64,000 nucleotides of DNA from Pseudomonas putida (GTDB lineage: Bacteria > Pseudomonadota > Gammaproteobacteria > Pseudomonadales > Pseudomonadaceae), in NCBI GenBank assembly GCA_041071465.1, contig CP163498.1, positions 5,102,001-5,166,000 on the forward strand, written 5' to 3'. The translations under genes and the position numbers were made by a program. Positions 18,696 through 27,881 of this stretch are shown here, in pieces; position 1 is the first letter of the stretch, and the number at the start of each line of letters is the position of its first letter. The notes beneath the pieces are model-generated. The model made no database searches. It was not told the origin of the DNA and was given only the letters and a program-made list of their open reading frames with translations.

Positions 18696-20048
18696 ATGAG
18701 CAACCTTCAAGAAAAAGATCAACACTGGGTTCACCCTGTTACGCCGCTGTTGGATCATCAGGCGAAGGGTGTATGCGCTTGGAAGAGCGCAGACGGTATT
18801 CACCTGATCGATGTCAACGGACATCGCGTCCAAGATGCGTTTTCAGGTCTGTGGTGTGTAAACGCTGGGTACGGACAGCAGAGCATCGTCGAAGCGGCAA
18901 GAAAGCAGCTTGAAGATCTGCCCTATGCGACTGGTTACTTCGGATTTGGTAGTGAGCCTGCGATTGAGCTTGCTGATCGTCTGGCAAGACTGGCCCCACC
19001 AGGATTGAATCATGTCATTTTCGGCCAAGGTGGATCTGACGCGGTCGACACGGCCATCCGGACAGTCCGCTATTACTTCAACGCCATTGGTCGACCAGAG
19101 AAGAAGCACTTCATCGCTGTGCAGCGTGGCTACCATGGTTCGTCAGCCATCGGTAGCGGTTTGACTGCACTTCCGGTCTTCCACCGTTATTTCGATGTGC
19201 CGGCGCCGACTCAGCATCACATCGAGGCACCTTATCCTTACCGTCATAGCGCGGGCCCGGCTGAGGCCGCCATCTTGCAGGCGACGGTTGCGGCGCTTGA
19301 GAGCAAGGTGCTGGAAATCGGGCCTGAAAAAGTCGCTGCATTCATTTGCGAGCCGATCATTGGATCTGGTGGGGTGATTGTTCCACCCGCTGGATATTTA
19401 AAGGCGATGCGTGCGGCATGTGACAGGCTGGGCATCCTGCTTATCGTAGATGAAGTCATCACGGGCTTCGGTCGCACCGGGCCGATGTTTGCGTGCGAGC
19501 ACGAAGGTGTAAGCCCTGACTTGATGACGCTGGCTAAAGGGCTAACTTCAGGTTATGCACCGATGGGGGCGACCCTCATCTCCGAGCAGATCTATGCGGC
19601 GATCGCAGAGGCTGGCTCCGACGGTACGCCATTCGGTCATGGGCAAACCTACGCAGGTCACCCTGTCAGCGCCGCGATCGCCAACGCAACGCTGGATCTG
19701 TACGAAAACGGACTTCTAAAGAACGGCACGGACGTCGGGGAATATTTCCAGTCCAGACTGCGCACCCTGGAAAACCTGGATATTGTTGGTCAGGTTCGGG
19801 GGCAGGGCATGCTCGCGGGCTTGGAACTCGTTGCGGACAAGCAGACCAGGGCCAAACCGGACGCCAACCTGAAGTTGGGCCAAAAAATCCTGGCTCATGC
19901 GTTTTCGGAGGGGCTGGTGTTCCGCGCGTTTGCTGACGACATCCTTGGGTTCGCACCGTCGCTGAACTACACCAAAGCTGACGTCGACACTCTGATCGAA
20001 ATTCTCACTTTCTCCATCCAGAAAGTGACTGGTGCTAATTGGGTTTAA
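18696..20048 (+). CDS. class III omega-aminotransferase (beta-alanine/putrescine:pyruvate type)
   Basis: This 450-aa PLP enzyme differs clearly from GabT. FGQGGSDAVDTAIRTVRYYF is the PLP phosphate-binding region, QRGYHGSSAIGSGLTAL follows, LLIVDEVITGFGRTGPMFA contains the pyridine aspartate and LMTLAKGLTSGYAPMGA the Schiff-base lysine. GLWCVNAGYG near residue 52 is typical of omega-amino acid:pyruvate and polyamine:pyruvate transaminases. AGAGGT lies six bases before ATG 18696. Co-transcription with the upstream ALDH would give consecutive transaminase and dehydrogenase steps. Confidence 0.88.
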   Translation: MSNLQEKDQHWVHPVTPLLDHQAKGVCAWKSADGIHLIDVNGHRVQDAFSGLWCVNAGYGQQSIVEAARKQLEDLPYATGYFGFGSEPAIELADRLARLAPPGLNHVIFGQGGSDAVDTAIRTVRYYFNAIGRPEKKHFIAVQRGYHGSSAIGSGLTALPVFHRYFDVPAPTQHHIEAPYPYRHSAGPAEAAILQATVAALESKVLEIGPEKVAAFICEPIIGSGGVIVPPAGYLKAMRAACDRLGILLIVDEVITGFGRTGPMFACEHEGVSPDLMTLAKGLTSGYAPMGATLISEQIYAAIAEAGSDGTPFGHGQTYAGHPVSAAIANATLDLYENGLLKNGTDVGEYFQSRLRTLENLDIVGQVRGQGMLAGLELVADKQTRAKPDANLKLGQKILAHAFSEGLVFRAFADDILGFAPSLNYTKADVDTLIEILTFSIQKVTGANWV

Positions 20049-20066
20049 CCCTGCTGATCTCACCAG

Positions 20067-20087
20067 ACAGCGTTAGGCGCTGTTTTT
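20067..20087 (+). terminator. first of two tandem terminators after aminotransferase
   Basis: ACAGCG (20067-20072), loop TTAGG, CGCTGT (20078-20083), with the T run reaching 20087. Confidence 0.75.
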
Positions 20088-20120
20088 GAGGGCCTTCTTC
20101 TAGAACGCCCTCTTTTTTTT
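20088..20120 (+). terminator. second tandem terminator after aminotransferase
   Basis: GAGGGC (20088-20093) pairs with GCCCTC (20107-20112), an inner TTCT/AGAA pairing extends the stem, and eight Ts follow. Confidence 0.85.
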
Positions 20121-20237
20121 GCCTCATGAAATGACGGTCAGGTGCGAATAGGGCTGTAGTGCTTCGGCTCAGTGAGTTGCCGTCATCGCTTGATGAGTAG
20201 CCAGGCGCCTCCGTGCGCTGAATAAAAGATGCTGCGA

Positions 20238-20540
20238 TCAAGCGCCCGAGAGCAATGTTCGGCGCCGGTGGATGCTACTCAGTATTTTGTAATCCCGGAT
20301 TCGGTCGTGGGAGAGGTGCCCAGCATCTACCAGTCCTCGAATGTAGCCTTCAGCTTTGCCTTGTGCTTCACGCAGATCATCTACAGAGCTGCTGTGGTGG
20401 ATGTCATCAACGATCAGTTGCCAGCGCTGACTCTGCCGGCGACCGATGGGATCGGCAGAGAAGACAGGAGCTTTCAGAAGATTTTCGTAGTAGCCAGAAA
20501 CGGGTGGATTGCTCAAGTAGGGCGCTACTCGGTTAAACAT
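20238..20540 (-). CDS. hypothetical protein, 100 aa
   Basis: I do not recognise this protein. It is hydrophilic and charged (YYENLLKAPVFSADPIGRRQ, EAQGKAEGYIRGLVDAGHLS) with protein-like composition, in contrast to the cysteine-rich translations of the other frames. The ribosome-binding site before ATG 20540 is weak, so the gene call is moderate. Confidence 0.5.
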   Translation of the reverse strand: MFNRVAPYLSNPPVSGYYENLLKAPVFSADPIGRRQSQRWQLIVDDIHHSSSVDDLREAQGKAEGYIRGLVDAGHLSHDRIRDYKILSSIHRRRTLLSGA

Positions 20541-20646
20541 GGCCCGAGGTTATCATGCGTATATCTATTCGCCTGTTACTGGCCGGCCTAGGAACATTTT
20601 TCTCGCACCGAAGCTTGCGAGATAGTGGTCACCAACACATGAGGTT

Positions 20647-21639
20647 TTACACGGTCAGGCCATTCAAGCGCTGCATTGCACGCTGCGCATCGTCAAGAAT
20701 GTCATCGAGTATCTGTTCGACTGGCTGCACTGCATTCGCAAAAACTGCCGATGGGCCGTAGTCGAGCATACCGATGCTGCTGTCACCCGTGAGGTAGGCC
20801 TGGGTGGTTAACGTGCCCATGACATGTGGGCGGTAGTGTTCAAAATCGCTGGAGCCCATCGCATCTATGGCAGCCACGGCTTTCGCGCTTTCGTTGTTCA
20901 AGACCCGGTGATGTTGGCGTAGGCCGGTCTTGACGATGACGCTGTCCGTGCCATCGCTGTTCACCAGTAGATCCTTGTACTGGCGGTGAATCCACAGCTC
21001 TTCCGATACCAGCATCCTGGTGCCCATCAAGATCGCGTCAGCTCCCATCACGAGGGTGGCGGCTAGTTGGCTACCTGTTCCCATTCCACCGCCAATCACC
21101 AGGGGTATGGATAGCTCCCGCGAGGCCTGCGGGGCTTGCACAATGCTGCTGATGCCGTAGGTTCCTGGATGACCTCCGGAATCGTTGCCAACAACAATCA
21201 CGGCATCAACGCCTAAGCGTTCGGCTGACCGGGCATGTCGGACAGCTGAAACCTTGTGAAGCACTTTGATGCCGGACTCGTGGAGGACAGGAAGGATTGC
21301 CTCGGGGCTCCCACCGGAGGTTTCGACGCATAGAACGTCTTCTTCAGCCAGGATTCTCACCTGCTCCTGCAAGCGACTTGCAGCATTGGGCTGACCTGAA
21401 ATGTAAAGGTTCACGCCGAACCTCTTCCCAGATGCCAGCTGCCGGCATTTGCGAAGCTCCTCGCGAAACTGTTCCGAATCAGGGTAGGCGGAAGCAACTA
21501 TGAACCCCATTCCTCCCGCGTTGACCACTGCCGCGACATAGGTCGCGTCAGACACCCCCGGCCCCATGCCTCCGCAAAGAATGGGGTGGCGGATGCCGAG
21601 CATTTCAGTGATCCGGGTTTTGAACAATTGGTTTCGCAT
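20647..21639 (-). CDS. nitronate monooxygenase / NAD(P)H-dependent flavin oxidoreductase family
   Basis: This 330-aa TIM-barrel FMN protein belongs to the 2-nitropropane dioxygenase-like family. TEMLGIRHPILCGGMGPGVSD is the N-terminal FMN motif, VDAVIVVGNDSGGHPGT carries the conserved histidine, IPLVIGGGMGTGSQLAATLVMGADAILMGTR forms the phosphate-binding region (given in parts: GGGMGTGSQLAA then GADAILMGTR). Members oxidise alkyl nitronates or act as NADH:quinone reductases or enoyl reductases. ATG 21639 follows GGAG by five bases, so the upstream GTG 21645 is rejected. It is convergent with the aminotransferase unit. Confidence 0.82.
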   Translation of the reverse strand: MRNQLFKTRITEMLGIRHPILCGGMGPGVSDATYVAAVVNAGGMGFIVASAYPDSEQFREELRKCRQLASGKRFGVNLYISGQPNAASRLQEQVRILAEEDVLCVETSGGSPEAILPVLHESGIKVLHKVSAVRHARSAERLGVDAVIVVGNDSGGHPGTYGISSIVQAPQASRELSIPLVIGGGMGTGSQLAATLVMGADAILMGTRMLVSEELWIHRQYKDLLVNSDGTDSVIVKTGLRQHHRVLNNESAKAVAAIDAMGSSDFEHYRPHVMGTLTTQAYLTGDSSIGMLDYGPSAVFANAVQPVEQILDDILDDAQRAMQRLNGLTV

Positions 21640-22058
21640 GGGCACTCCAGTTCGTTCACGATACAGAGAGCGGGCAGTCCAACCTGTGAATAAGAGGTGG
21701 AACCACGTGATAGTTCCGCACGTAGGTGGCAGGCATCTGCTTTTTAGCTGAACATCCGTTCAGTAGTAAAGCAATTTGACGTCGACAGGGATCTTGAGGG
21801 CTGCGCAGCATCGGGGGGACGGTACGAGCCTTCGCTGACGCTAGCCGTCGACATGGGCGGCTCTATCGATGTCGAGCCCACTCAGGCATCGGTACTGCAT
21901 TCCGGAAATCGCTACCAATCAAGTAGCTAGGGGTGAGAGCGACAGCATTTAGCGCCACCGGTCTGACCCCACCACCACCTCACTGAACGTACTGGCTCAC
22001 CAGTTCGCCTGAACAGGGTAGGGCGGATTTCTGCCGCCCCTGATTTTGGGAGTTCAGC
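21640..22058. other. intergenic region before dehydrogenase gene
   Basis: No gene is supported in these roughly 420 bases. GTCGAC occurs twice with a degenerate inverted flank near 21780-21850. Just before the dehydrogenase start, GGGCGG (22021-22026) and CCGCCC (22033-22038) could form a 6-bp hairpin followed by TGATTTT, possibly a leader or the end of an upstream transcript. Confidence 0.35.
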
Positions 22059-23198
22059 ATGAAAGCAATCGTGTACAACGGCCCACGGGACGTCGCGGTC
22101 AAGGATGTACCGGACGCAAAAATCGAGAAACCTACGGATGTGTTGGTGCGCATTACCACTACCAACATCTGCGGTTCTGACTTGCACATGTACGAAGGCC
22201 GTACCTCGTTTGAGGTCGGACGTGTATTTGGCCATGAGAACCTCGGTGAGGTAATTGAAGTCGGTGAGGGGGTTGACCGGGTCAAGGTCGGTGACAGGGT
22301 CTGCCTGCCGTTCAATATCGGCTGCGGGTTCTGCGAAAACTGTGAAAAGGGGCTCACCGGATTCTGCCTTACAGCCAATCCTGGTGCTGCCGGCGCCGCT
22401 TATGGTTTCGCAGAGATGGGGCCATATCAAGGCGGTCAAGCCGAATTGCTGCGCGTCCCGTATGCCGATTTCAATTGCTTGGTATTGCCGGAAGATGCCG
22501 AGGAGCGTGAGGACGACTACGTCATGCTCTCGGACATTTTTCCCACCGGTTGGCATGCAACTGAACTGGCCGGGTTACTTCCTGGTGAGAGCATTGCGAT
22601 TTACGGCGCAGGGCCTGTCGGCCTGATGGCGGCTCATTCGGCAATCATCAAAGGCGCATCTCAGGTGTTCGTCATCGACAACCAGCCGGATCGCCTGCAA
22701 CTCGCCGCGCAGCTCGGGGCAATCCCAATCAACGCAGTCGAGCAAAAAGCAGTGGAAGAGATCATGAACCTGACCCACGGCAAAGGCACCGACCGAGGTT
22801 GTGAGTGCGTGGGTTACCAGTGCTGCGACAAGCATGGCCATGAAGCGAACTACCTCACCATGAACAACCTGGTCGCTTCAACCAAAGCCACCGGCGGCAT
22901 CGGCGTAGTTGGTGTGTTCGTGCCAGAAGATCCTGGGGCGAAAAACGAACTGGCGAAGGAGGGCAAGATGGCCTTCGACTTCGGAGCGTTCTGGTTCAAG
23001 GGTCAACAGATCCGTACAGGTCAGGCGAATGTGAAGGCCTACAATCGCCGCCTCGCTGAGCTTATCCATCATGGGCGCGCCAAGCCCTCGCAGATCATTT
23101 CTCATCGCCTGAAGCTGGCTGAAGGCCCGAATGCCTACAAGCACTTCGATGCCCGAGATGATGGTTGGACGAAGGTTGTGCTCAAACCTGCTGCTTAA
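22059..23198 (+). CDS. zinc-dependent alcohol dehydrogenase, glutathione-independent formaldehyde-dehydrogenase type
   Basis: This 379-aa medium-chain dehydrogenase keeps the full signature. ICGSDLHMYEG and GHENLGEV give the catalytic zinc ligands, GCGFCENCEKGLTGFC the structural zinc cysteines, and AIYGAGPVGLMAAHSA the NAD(P)-binding Rossmann motif. The insert ECVGYQCCDKHGHEANYLTMNN is typical of the Pseudomonas formaldehyde-dismuting branch (written here as ECVGYQCCDKHG plus following residues). It probably oxidises an aldehyde or alcohol with tightly bound NAD. GGGAG lies 7 bases before ATG 22059. It begins the stress-type region. Confidence 0.88.
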   Translation: MKAIVYNGPRDVAVKDVPDAKIEKPTDVLVRITTTNICGSDLHMYEGRTSFEVGRVFGHENLGEVIEVGEGVDRVKVGDRVCLPFNIGCGFCENCEKGLTGFCLTANPGAAGAAYGFAEMGPYQGGQAELLRVPYADFNCLVLPEDAEEREDDYVMLSDIFPTGWHATELAGLLPGESIAIYGAGPVGLMAAHSAIIKGASQVFVIDNQPDRLQLAAQLGAIPINAVEQKAVEEIMNLTHGKGTDRGCECVGYQCCDKHGHEANYLTMNNLVASTKATGGIGVVGVFVPEDPGAKNELAKEGKMAFDFGAFWFKGQQIRTGQANVKAYNRRLAELIHHGRAKPSQIISHRLKLAEGPNAYKHFDARDDGWTKVVLKPAA

Positions 23199-23271
23199 AC
23201 CGCTTACTTTGCTTCCAAGGAAGGAAGCGAGCAATTGAGCAGAACCCCCCGTATCTGCCTACCCAATCCAG

Positions 23272-23520
23272 TCAACTGCTGACCTCCTGTTGCGTGTTCT
23301 TATGCCACCCTCGCAAATTCATGGCGCAGAGACAAAACTGCAGGATAATCAACGCCCAGGCTCCTGCTTGCCAGCCCCACACGGCCCACAGCACGTTGCT
23401 AGTGATGAAACAGCAAAAGCCGATTTTTCTTCTCCTGGGACTGCCCGACCCAATGCACCACGCTGCGAGCACTGTCATAAGCATGGCAGGCCATTCCAAC
23501 AACCCAATCCAGTGTTCCAT
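23272..23520 (-). CDS. small integral membrane protein, 82 aa
   Basis: The protein has about three hydrophobic segments: LEWPAMLMTVLAAWCIGSG, KIGFCCFITSNVLWAVWGW and AGAWALIILQFCLCAMNLRG. The NxxWAxWG...Q pattern recalls small transporter-like proteins, but I cannot assign a family. ATG 23520 follows GGGGTGAGC, a better start than the upstream in-frame 23619 codon that lies in the next gene's end. Convergent with the dehydrogenase gene. Confidence 0.6.
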   Translation of the reverse strand: MEHWIGLLEWPAMLMTVLAAWCIGSGSPRRRKIGFCCFITSNVLWAVWGWQAGAWALIILQFCLCAMNLRGWHKNTQQEVSS

Positions 23521-23599
23521 GAAGCTCACCCCAACAGCTCGTTTGATATCTGCAACTGGATACCTGCCAGCGTCGTGGAGCTGGCAGGTAATCGCTTCA

Positions 23600-24064
23600 T
23601 CAGGCCGCGCGCTGCTCACCCTTCAGCATCTTCTTCTGCGTTTCCATGGTTTGCCCAAGCTCCTCCAGGATCTTTTTGCTGAGTAGCTTCTTGGCCGTCG
23701 GGAAGAGTTCGCTTTCTTCTTCCTCGATGTGATGCTCCAGCAACTCTTTCATGACCTTGACCCGCCCGGCGAATTCGAGGGTGCCGGTTTCGGTATGCAG
23801 GAGGTCGGGTAGGACGAGGGAGTCGACAGTTCTGTGCTCCTCCTTAGCCTCGTAGTACATTTTCGCTTCTTCCTTACCTCCGGCTTGCTTGATGGCCGGG
23901 TAAAGGATTTCTTCCTCAAGCCTTGTGTGGATCTGCAGCTCCTGCTCGATCTTGTGCAGTAATTCACCCCGCTTCTTCACCGCCCGCTCAGTGGTGGTCG
24001 ACAGTTCTTCGAGCAGCTTTTTCACCAGCTTGTGGTCTTGAATCAGTAAATCGATGGCGTTCAT
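23600..24064 (-). CDS. hemerythrin HHE-domain protein
   Basis: This 154-aa helical protein is a hemerythrin-like di-iron binder. Ligand-type motifs are visible in order: LIQDHKLV (about residue 10), IHTRLEEEILYP (about 45), KEEHRTVDSLV (about 75) and LLEHHIEEEESELFP (about 113). Such proteins bind oxygen or NO, or sense redox and iron stress. GAGG lies six bases before ATG 24064. The neighbours (CinA, SDR, DJ-1) fit a stress-response context. Confidence 0.88.
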   Translation of the reverse strand: MNAIDLLIQDHKLVKKLLEELSTTTERAVKKRGELLHKIEQELQIHTRLEEEILYPAIKQAGGKEEAKMYYEAKEEHRTVDSLVLPDLLHTETGTLEFAGRVKVMKELLEHHIEEEESELFPTAKKLLSKKILEELGQTMETQKKMLKGEQRAA

Positions 24065-24204
24065 GGCGTACCTCATCATGGACAGAGGAAAGAACTTGCT
24101 TGTGGTTGAGTCATGGCCACGTATCACGGTTCAATGGCGACGATGTTTGGTAGCGGAGCATCTTTGGCAATCAATATCGTGGCATCCGGCCTACGCACAT
24201 GCCT

Positions 24205-24707
24205 TCAGACACGCTCGCCGCGAAGCCAGCGCTGGTGATAGTGGGAAAGTCGAGTAAGTCCGAAAAGTGCGCCCTGCCGCATGACTTCAGAGCGTTCGCC
24301 GAAGAAGCACTGAGTGCGGGTGAAAACGGCTACCGGTTCACCAGCAAACGCCCAGGCGAAACACATAGTGCCTGGCGGTATGCCTGATTCCGGTGACGGC
24401 CCAGCTACGCCGGTGGTGGCGATGACCACGGTAGCATCGCTGTCCCTCAAGGCGCCCAACGCCATTTCCCACGCTACGGCTTCGCTCGTCAGACCGTATC
24501 GCTCGATATTCTCCGCGCTAACGCCCAGCAAGCGCTTCTTGGCGCTTGGGGAGAGACGACATAGCCGCTTTCCAGCACTTCGCCCGTGCCAGGTACAGCT
24601 GCCAACATTGCCACCATGCAACCCGCCGTGCATGACTCTGCGGTGGTCAAGATCAACTGGTTGTCTTTGAGGTAGCCGAGCGCGGCCAGCACGGGGTCGG
24701 TTGCCAT
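24205..24707 (-). pseudogene. CinA C-terminal-type nicotinamide-nucleotide amidohydrolase, one-base frameshift
   Basis: CinA-C (PncC) enzymes deamidate nicotinamide mononucleotide for NAD recycling. The N-terminal part (LTTAESCTAGCMVAMLAAV, with the catalytic serine in AESC) is in one frame, and the rest (AKKRLLGVSAENIERYGLTS, ATTGVAGPSP) is in another. The break falls near 24550-24556, at the residue block normally YVVYSP. One missing base restores about 168 codons, normal for the short CinA family. The plus strand there reads GGGGAGAGAC, close to the context of the two frameshifts further left. Confidence 0.75.
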
Positions 24708-24904
24708 TTGAAGTTCGACTCGCTTGTAGGTCTCCGGTAGATGGATCTCAGCGAGTATTGGTTCATCCCAGCGACTACCCGTCCATCCCGCTTTGTAATC
24801 CTAGCCTGAACTTTGCTTGGTGATTCGGCTTCCCTTACTTGAAGGGGCGGGCACCGTGAGTGTCTGTGCTACTGCCACTGAGTGAAAAAGAGTAGGAGGG
24901 CAGC

Positions 24905-25066
24905 ATGAATAAAGAAGCGCATCCAGAAGAGCCGAGCTCACAACCCGAATCAAAAGGTGAGGAAGAGCGGGACAATGATGCTCATCGTCCCGACGGCTCG
25001 ACCGGTACCTCTCATGATTCCACAGCACAGAAAACGGCGCGTGACCATGGGCATCACAAGCGTTGA
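24905..25066 (+). CDS. small hydrophilic protein, 53 aa
   Basis: ATG 24905 is preceded at four bases by GGAGGG, an excellent ribosome-binding site. The peptide (MNKEAHPEEPSSQPESKGEE at the start, DHGHHKR at the end) is strongly charged, lacks hydrophobic residues and is probably disordered. It resembles small stress-associated Pseudomonas proteins in style only; its function is unknown. Confidence 0.7.
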   Translation: MNKEAHPEEPSSQPESKGEEERDNDAHRPDGSTGTSHDSTAQKTARDHGHHKR

Positions 25067-25117
25067 AGTACAAGTGGCCAGGTAGAAGGCTCACCAGATT
25101 GGCGAGCCTGAGCTACT

Positions 25118-25975
25118 TCACAGGATCGGTTTACCACCTGTGACGGCATAGCGTGACCCACTGATATAGCTGGCGTCGTCGGAACCCAGCAGCACGTAGA
25201 TCGGTGCAACCTCGACGGGCTGTCCCGGGCGACCCATGGGGTAGCCCGAACCGAAGTTCTTCACGGCCTCATCGGGCATGGTCGCCGGGATCAGGGGCGT
25301 CCAGATGGGGCCAGGTGCAACGCTGTTGACCCGAATGCCTTGCTTGCCCAGCAGTTGGGCCAGGCCTGCAGTGAAGTTGGCAATGGCGCCTTTGGTGGCG
25401 GCATACGGCAGCAGGCTGGGTGATGGATCGTCGGAATTGACCGAGCTGGTGTTGATGATCGATCCGCCTTTTGGCATCGAGGGCAACGCGCGCTGGCAAA
25501 TCCGGAAAATGGCGGTGATGTTAGTATCGAAGGTCTTTACCCATTCATCATCGTCAATCTCGTCCAGACTCTCATGAGCCATCTGGAACGCGGCGTTGTT
25601 GACCAGAATATCGATACGACCGAACTGCGCCACGGTCTTGTCGACGATGTCGTAGCAGTGCTGTTTCTGCGCTAGGTCGCCTGGCAGTAATAAGCACTGC
25701 CGGCCAGCAGCCCCAACCCAGCGCGCGGTTTCTTGCGCGTCTTCATGTTCATCCAGGTAAGCGATGGCCACGTCGGCGCCTTCACGGGCGTAAGCAATCG
25801 CTACTGCTCGTCCGATACCGCTGTCTGCGCCGGTGATGAGGGCAATCTTGCCTTCGAGTCGATTGTGGCCGGTGTACGACTGCTCACCACAATCTGGATA
25901 GGGCTCCATCTTGCGTTGTGAACCAGGAACACTTTGCGGTTGAGACGGAAATGGAGGAGTAGGGTAGTCGCTCAT
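25118..25975 (-). CDS. SDR-family oxidoreductase, YhdG/GSP39 type
   Basis: This 285-aa short-chain dehydrogenase has a proline-rich N-terminal extension (MSDYPTPPFPSQPQSVPG) as in Bacillus general stress protein 39 and related glucose/ribitol dehydrogenase-like enzymes. TGADSGIG (about residue 49) binds NAD(P), NNAAF follows, and the catalytic set is NTSSVNS plus YAATKGAIANF (Tyr-x3-Lys near residue 194). AGGAG lies eight bases before ATG 25975. The natural substrate is unknown; the family is often stress-induced. Confidence 0.88.
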   Translation of the reverse strand: MSDYPTPPFPSQPQSVPGSQRKMEPYPDCGEQSYTGHNRLEGKIALITGADSGIGRAVAIAYAREGADVAIAYLDEHEDAQETARWVGAAGRQCLLLPGDLAQKQHCYDIVDKTVAQFGRIDILVNNAAFQMAHESLDEIDDDEWVKTFDTNITAIFRICQRALPSMPKGGSIINTSSVNSDDPSPSLLPYAATKGAIANFTAGLAQLLGKQGIRVNSVAPGPIWTPLIPATMPDEAVKNFGSGYPMGRPGQPVEVAPIYVLLGSDDASYISGSRYAVTGGKPIL

Positions 25976-26170
25976 GAGGAAGGCTCCTGTAGTTGAGAAC
26001 GCTTGTTACCTTTCGAACGGAGCTAGGGGCCGACGTTGAGATGAGTTCAGGGTTTGAACGACGGGCGGTCACTCCTTCTATTTCCATTGAATTATCGGGA
26101 ATTGGTCGGCTCTACCGGTGACCTGTGTCGCGCTTTCTGTGTGAGGCTCCACCATTAACCGGAGGGTCAA

Positions 26171-26695
26171 GTGCCTCGAATCATTACCCCCAGCACGCCC
26201 GAACATGAGATCGATCAGCAGAATGCGAAGATGTTCGGTACCCCAAAAGAGCGCCTGGATTTCTATCGACGCGAAATTCAGTACGAGACCACCATCCTGG
26301 CCAATCGCACAGATGCCTATCTCGCTGCCCAGTCGTTCCTGGTCATCGCTTTCGTTTCTTCGATGGGCAACCTGAATCAGAGCTGGGGCGAGATGTTTAC
26401 TGTGATGGTACCGGCGTTTCTCGCACTGCTCGGCGTGCTGAGTTCGCTGAACGCCTGGCCAGGCATACGCGCTGCGTTCCGGATCATCGAGCACTGGCAA
26501 CTGAAGCAAAGCCATTTGCTCCGCAGTGAGCCCATGATGGGGTTGGCCTATGACGAATCGCCGTTGTTCTGCGAAGCGGAAACCTCGCAGGCGGGGCACC
26601 GCAAATCGCTGCTGTTTTCCCTGCGCACGCCCTGGATTTTTCTCGGTTTCTGGGTCTTGTTGGGCACCTATTCGGTTTACATCCAGCTGGCGTGA
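26171..26695 (+). CDS. membrane protein of unknown function, 174 aa
   Basis: GTG 26171 follows GGAGGG by four bases. Residues 50-105 hold two hydrophobic stretches (LAAQSFLVIAFVSSMG and VMVPAFLALLGVLSSLNAWP) and a third is near the C-terminus (TPWIFLGFWVLLGTYSVYIQ). The N-terminus is polar. No family is recognised. Confidence 0.7.
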   Translation: MPRIITPSTPEHEIDQQNAKMFGTPKERLDFYRREIQYETTILANRTDAYLAAQSFLVIAFVSSMGNLNQSWGEMFTVMVPAFLALLGVLSSLNAWPGIRAAFRIIEHWQLKQSHLLRSEPMMGLAYDESPLFCEAETSQAGHRKSLLFSLRTPWIFLGFWVLLGTYSVYIQLA

Positions 26696-26753
26696 CCCGC
26701 GCCCTCCAAACGCCTTGAAGCCTCACCGGAGGGCGCGAAGCAGAACGCTGGGC

Positions 26754-27296
26754 TCAGCCAGCCAGCGCTTTGATCAATTGTTCGTTGAACGCCGGAATAT
26801 CGTCCGGCTGGCGGCTGGTGATCAGGTTGCCCTCCACCACCACCTGCTCATCCACCCAATTGCCACCCGCATTGCGAATGTCGTCCTGCAATGTCTTATA
26901 GCTGGTCATCCGCTTGCCCTTGGCCAAACCGCTGGACACCAGCAGCCAGGCACCGTGACAGATGACGGCCAGCGGCTTACCAGCCGCGTCATGGCTCTTC
27001 ACCAGCTTTTGCGCGCCGGGGATCAGGCGGATGGTGTCGGAATTCTGCACGCCACCAGGCAGCACCAGAGCATCATAGAGATCGAGTTGGGCACTTTCGA
27101 AGGTTGCATCAACGGCAAATTCGTCGGCAGGCTTGTCGTGATTCCAGCCACGCACCGTACCTTCCTTGTCAGCGAGGATGTCGATCTCGGCACCAGCTTT
27201 CTGCAAAGCCTCACGAGGCCCGGTGAGCTCGATCTGCTCAAAACCATCAGTCACCAGGAAGGCCACGCGTTTGCCATTCAGTTGTGCATTCATCAT
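26754..27296 (-). CDS. PfpI/DJ-1 superfamily protein (YhbO-like)
   Basis: This 180-aa type-1 glutamine-amidotransferase-like protein contains the nucleophile elbow AVICHGAWLL (Cys near residue 113) and the family segment VAFLVTDGFEQIEL at the N-terminus, with DALVLPGG before the elbow. DJ-1/PfpI members act in glyoxal or protein deglycation and stress protection, with protease activity in archaeal relatives. GGAG lies five bases before ATG 27296. Confidence 0.9.
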   Translation of the reverse strand: MMNAQLNGKRVAFLVTDGFEQIELTGPREALQKAGAEIDILADKEGTVRGWNHDKPADEFAVDATFESAQLDLYDALVLPGGVQNSDTIRLIPGAQKLVKSHDAAGKPLAVICHGAWLLVSSGLAKGKRMTSYKTLQDDIRNAGGNWVDEQVVVEGNLITSRQPDDIPAFNEQLIKALAG

Positions 27297-27365
27297 TGAA
27301 TCTCCATTTTCGATAAGCCTGAGAGGGAAGGCCTTTGGCCAGGCGCGAAGTTCAAAGGCGACGCC

Positions 27366-27881
27366 TCAACGGCGTCGACGTTGGGCATGAGAGATGAGAA
27401 GTCCCGCGAGCAAACCGATGACTGCCGCACTCAGCAACAGCGGTATCTTGTCTTTAGGGGTTAGGCCGATGCCCTCCATGCTTCCTGGCCTACCTGTTGG
27501 CGTGAACAGATTCTCGGAGGAATCCAGCGCGCCGGAACTGAGGTTCAATGGTGTATCCGGATTGGATGGTGCGACGAACTCGACGTCCTCAGTCGTGGCG
27601 TGGACGTCCAATGGGTTCAGCTTCAACGCTGTGCCGTCCGTCAAGGTCAGTGTCAGGTTTTCAATGTCTCCCGCTGCGCGACCTGGAAAAACCGGTTCGC
27701 CTGCAGCATCGAGGTTGTCATAAATGAAGCGCTTGCCCTCCAGCCAGCCAACGGCTGTGAGTAACTCGGGGCCGAGGTAGTATTTTCCATCGAGGAAGAA
27801 GCCTGGAAACTGGTGAGCGCGTTCGACGTTCTCCACGGAGTAACGCTCACCCGCCTTCATGCCTGTTGTTGGATCAATCAT
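27366..27881 (-). CDS. PRC-barrel-like protein with C-terminal membrane anchor
   Basis: The 171-aa product has beta-rich segments like PRC-barrel stress proteins (YYLGPELLTAVGWLEGKRF, DIENLTLTLTDGTALKL) and a C-terminal anchor (LLLSAAVIGLLAGLLISHAQ) ending in a basic tail. ATG 27881 is preferred because GGAGG sits eight bases upstream; GTG 27887 would be too close. The PRC assignment is by pattern only. Confidence 0.65.
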   Translation of the reverse strand: MIDPTTGMKAGERYSVENVERAHQFPGFFLDGKYYLGPELLTAVGWLEGKRFIYDNLDAAGEPVFPGRAAGDIENLTLTLTDGTALKLNPLDVHATTEDVEFVAPSNPDTPLNLSSGALDSSENLFTPTGRPGSMEGIGLTPKDKIPLLLSAAVIGLLAGLLISHAQRRRR

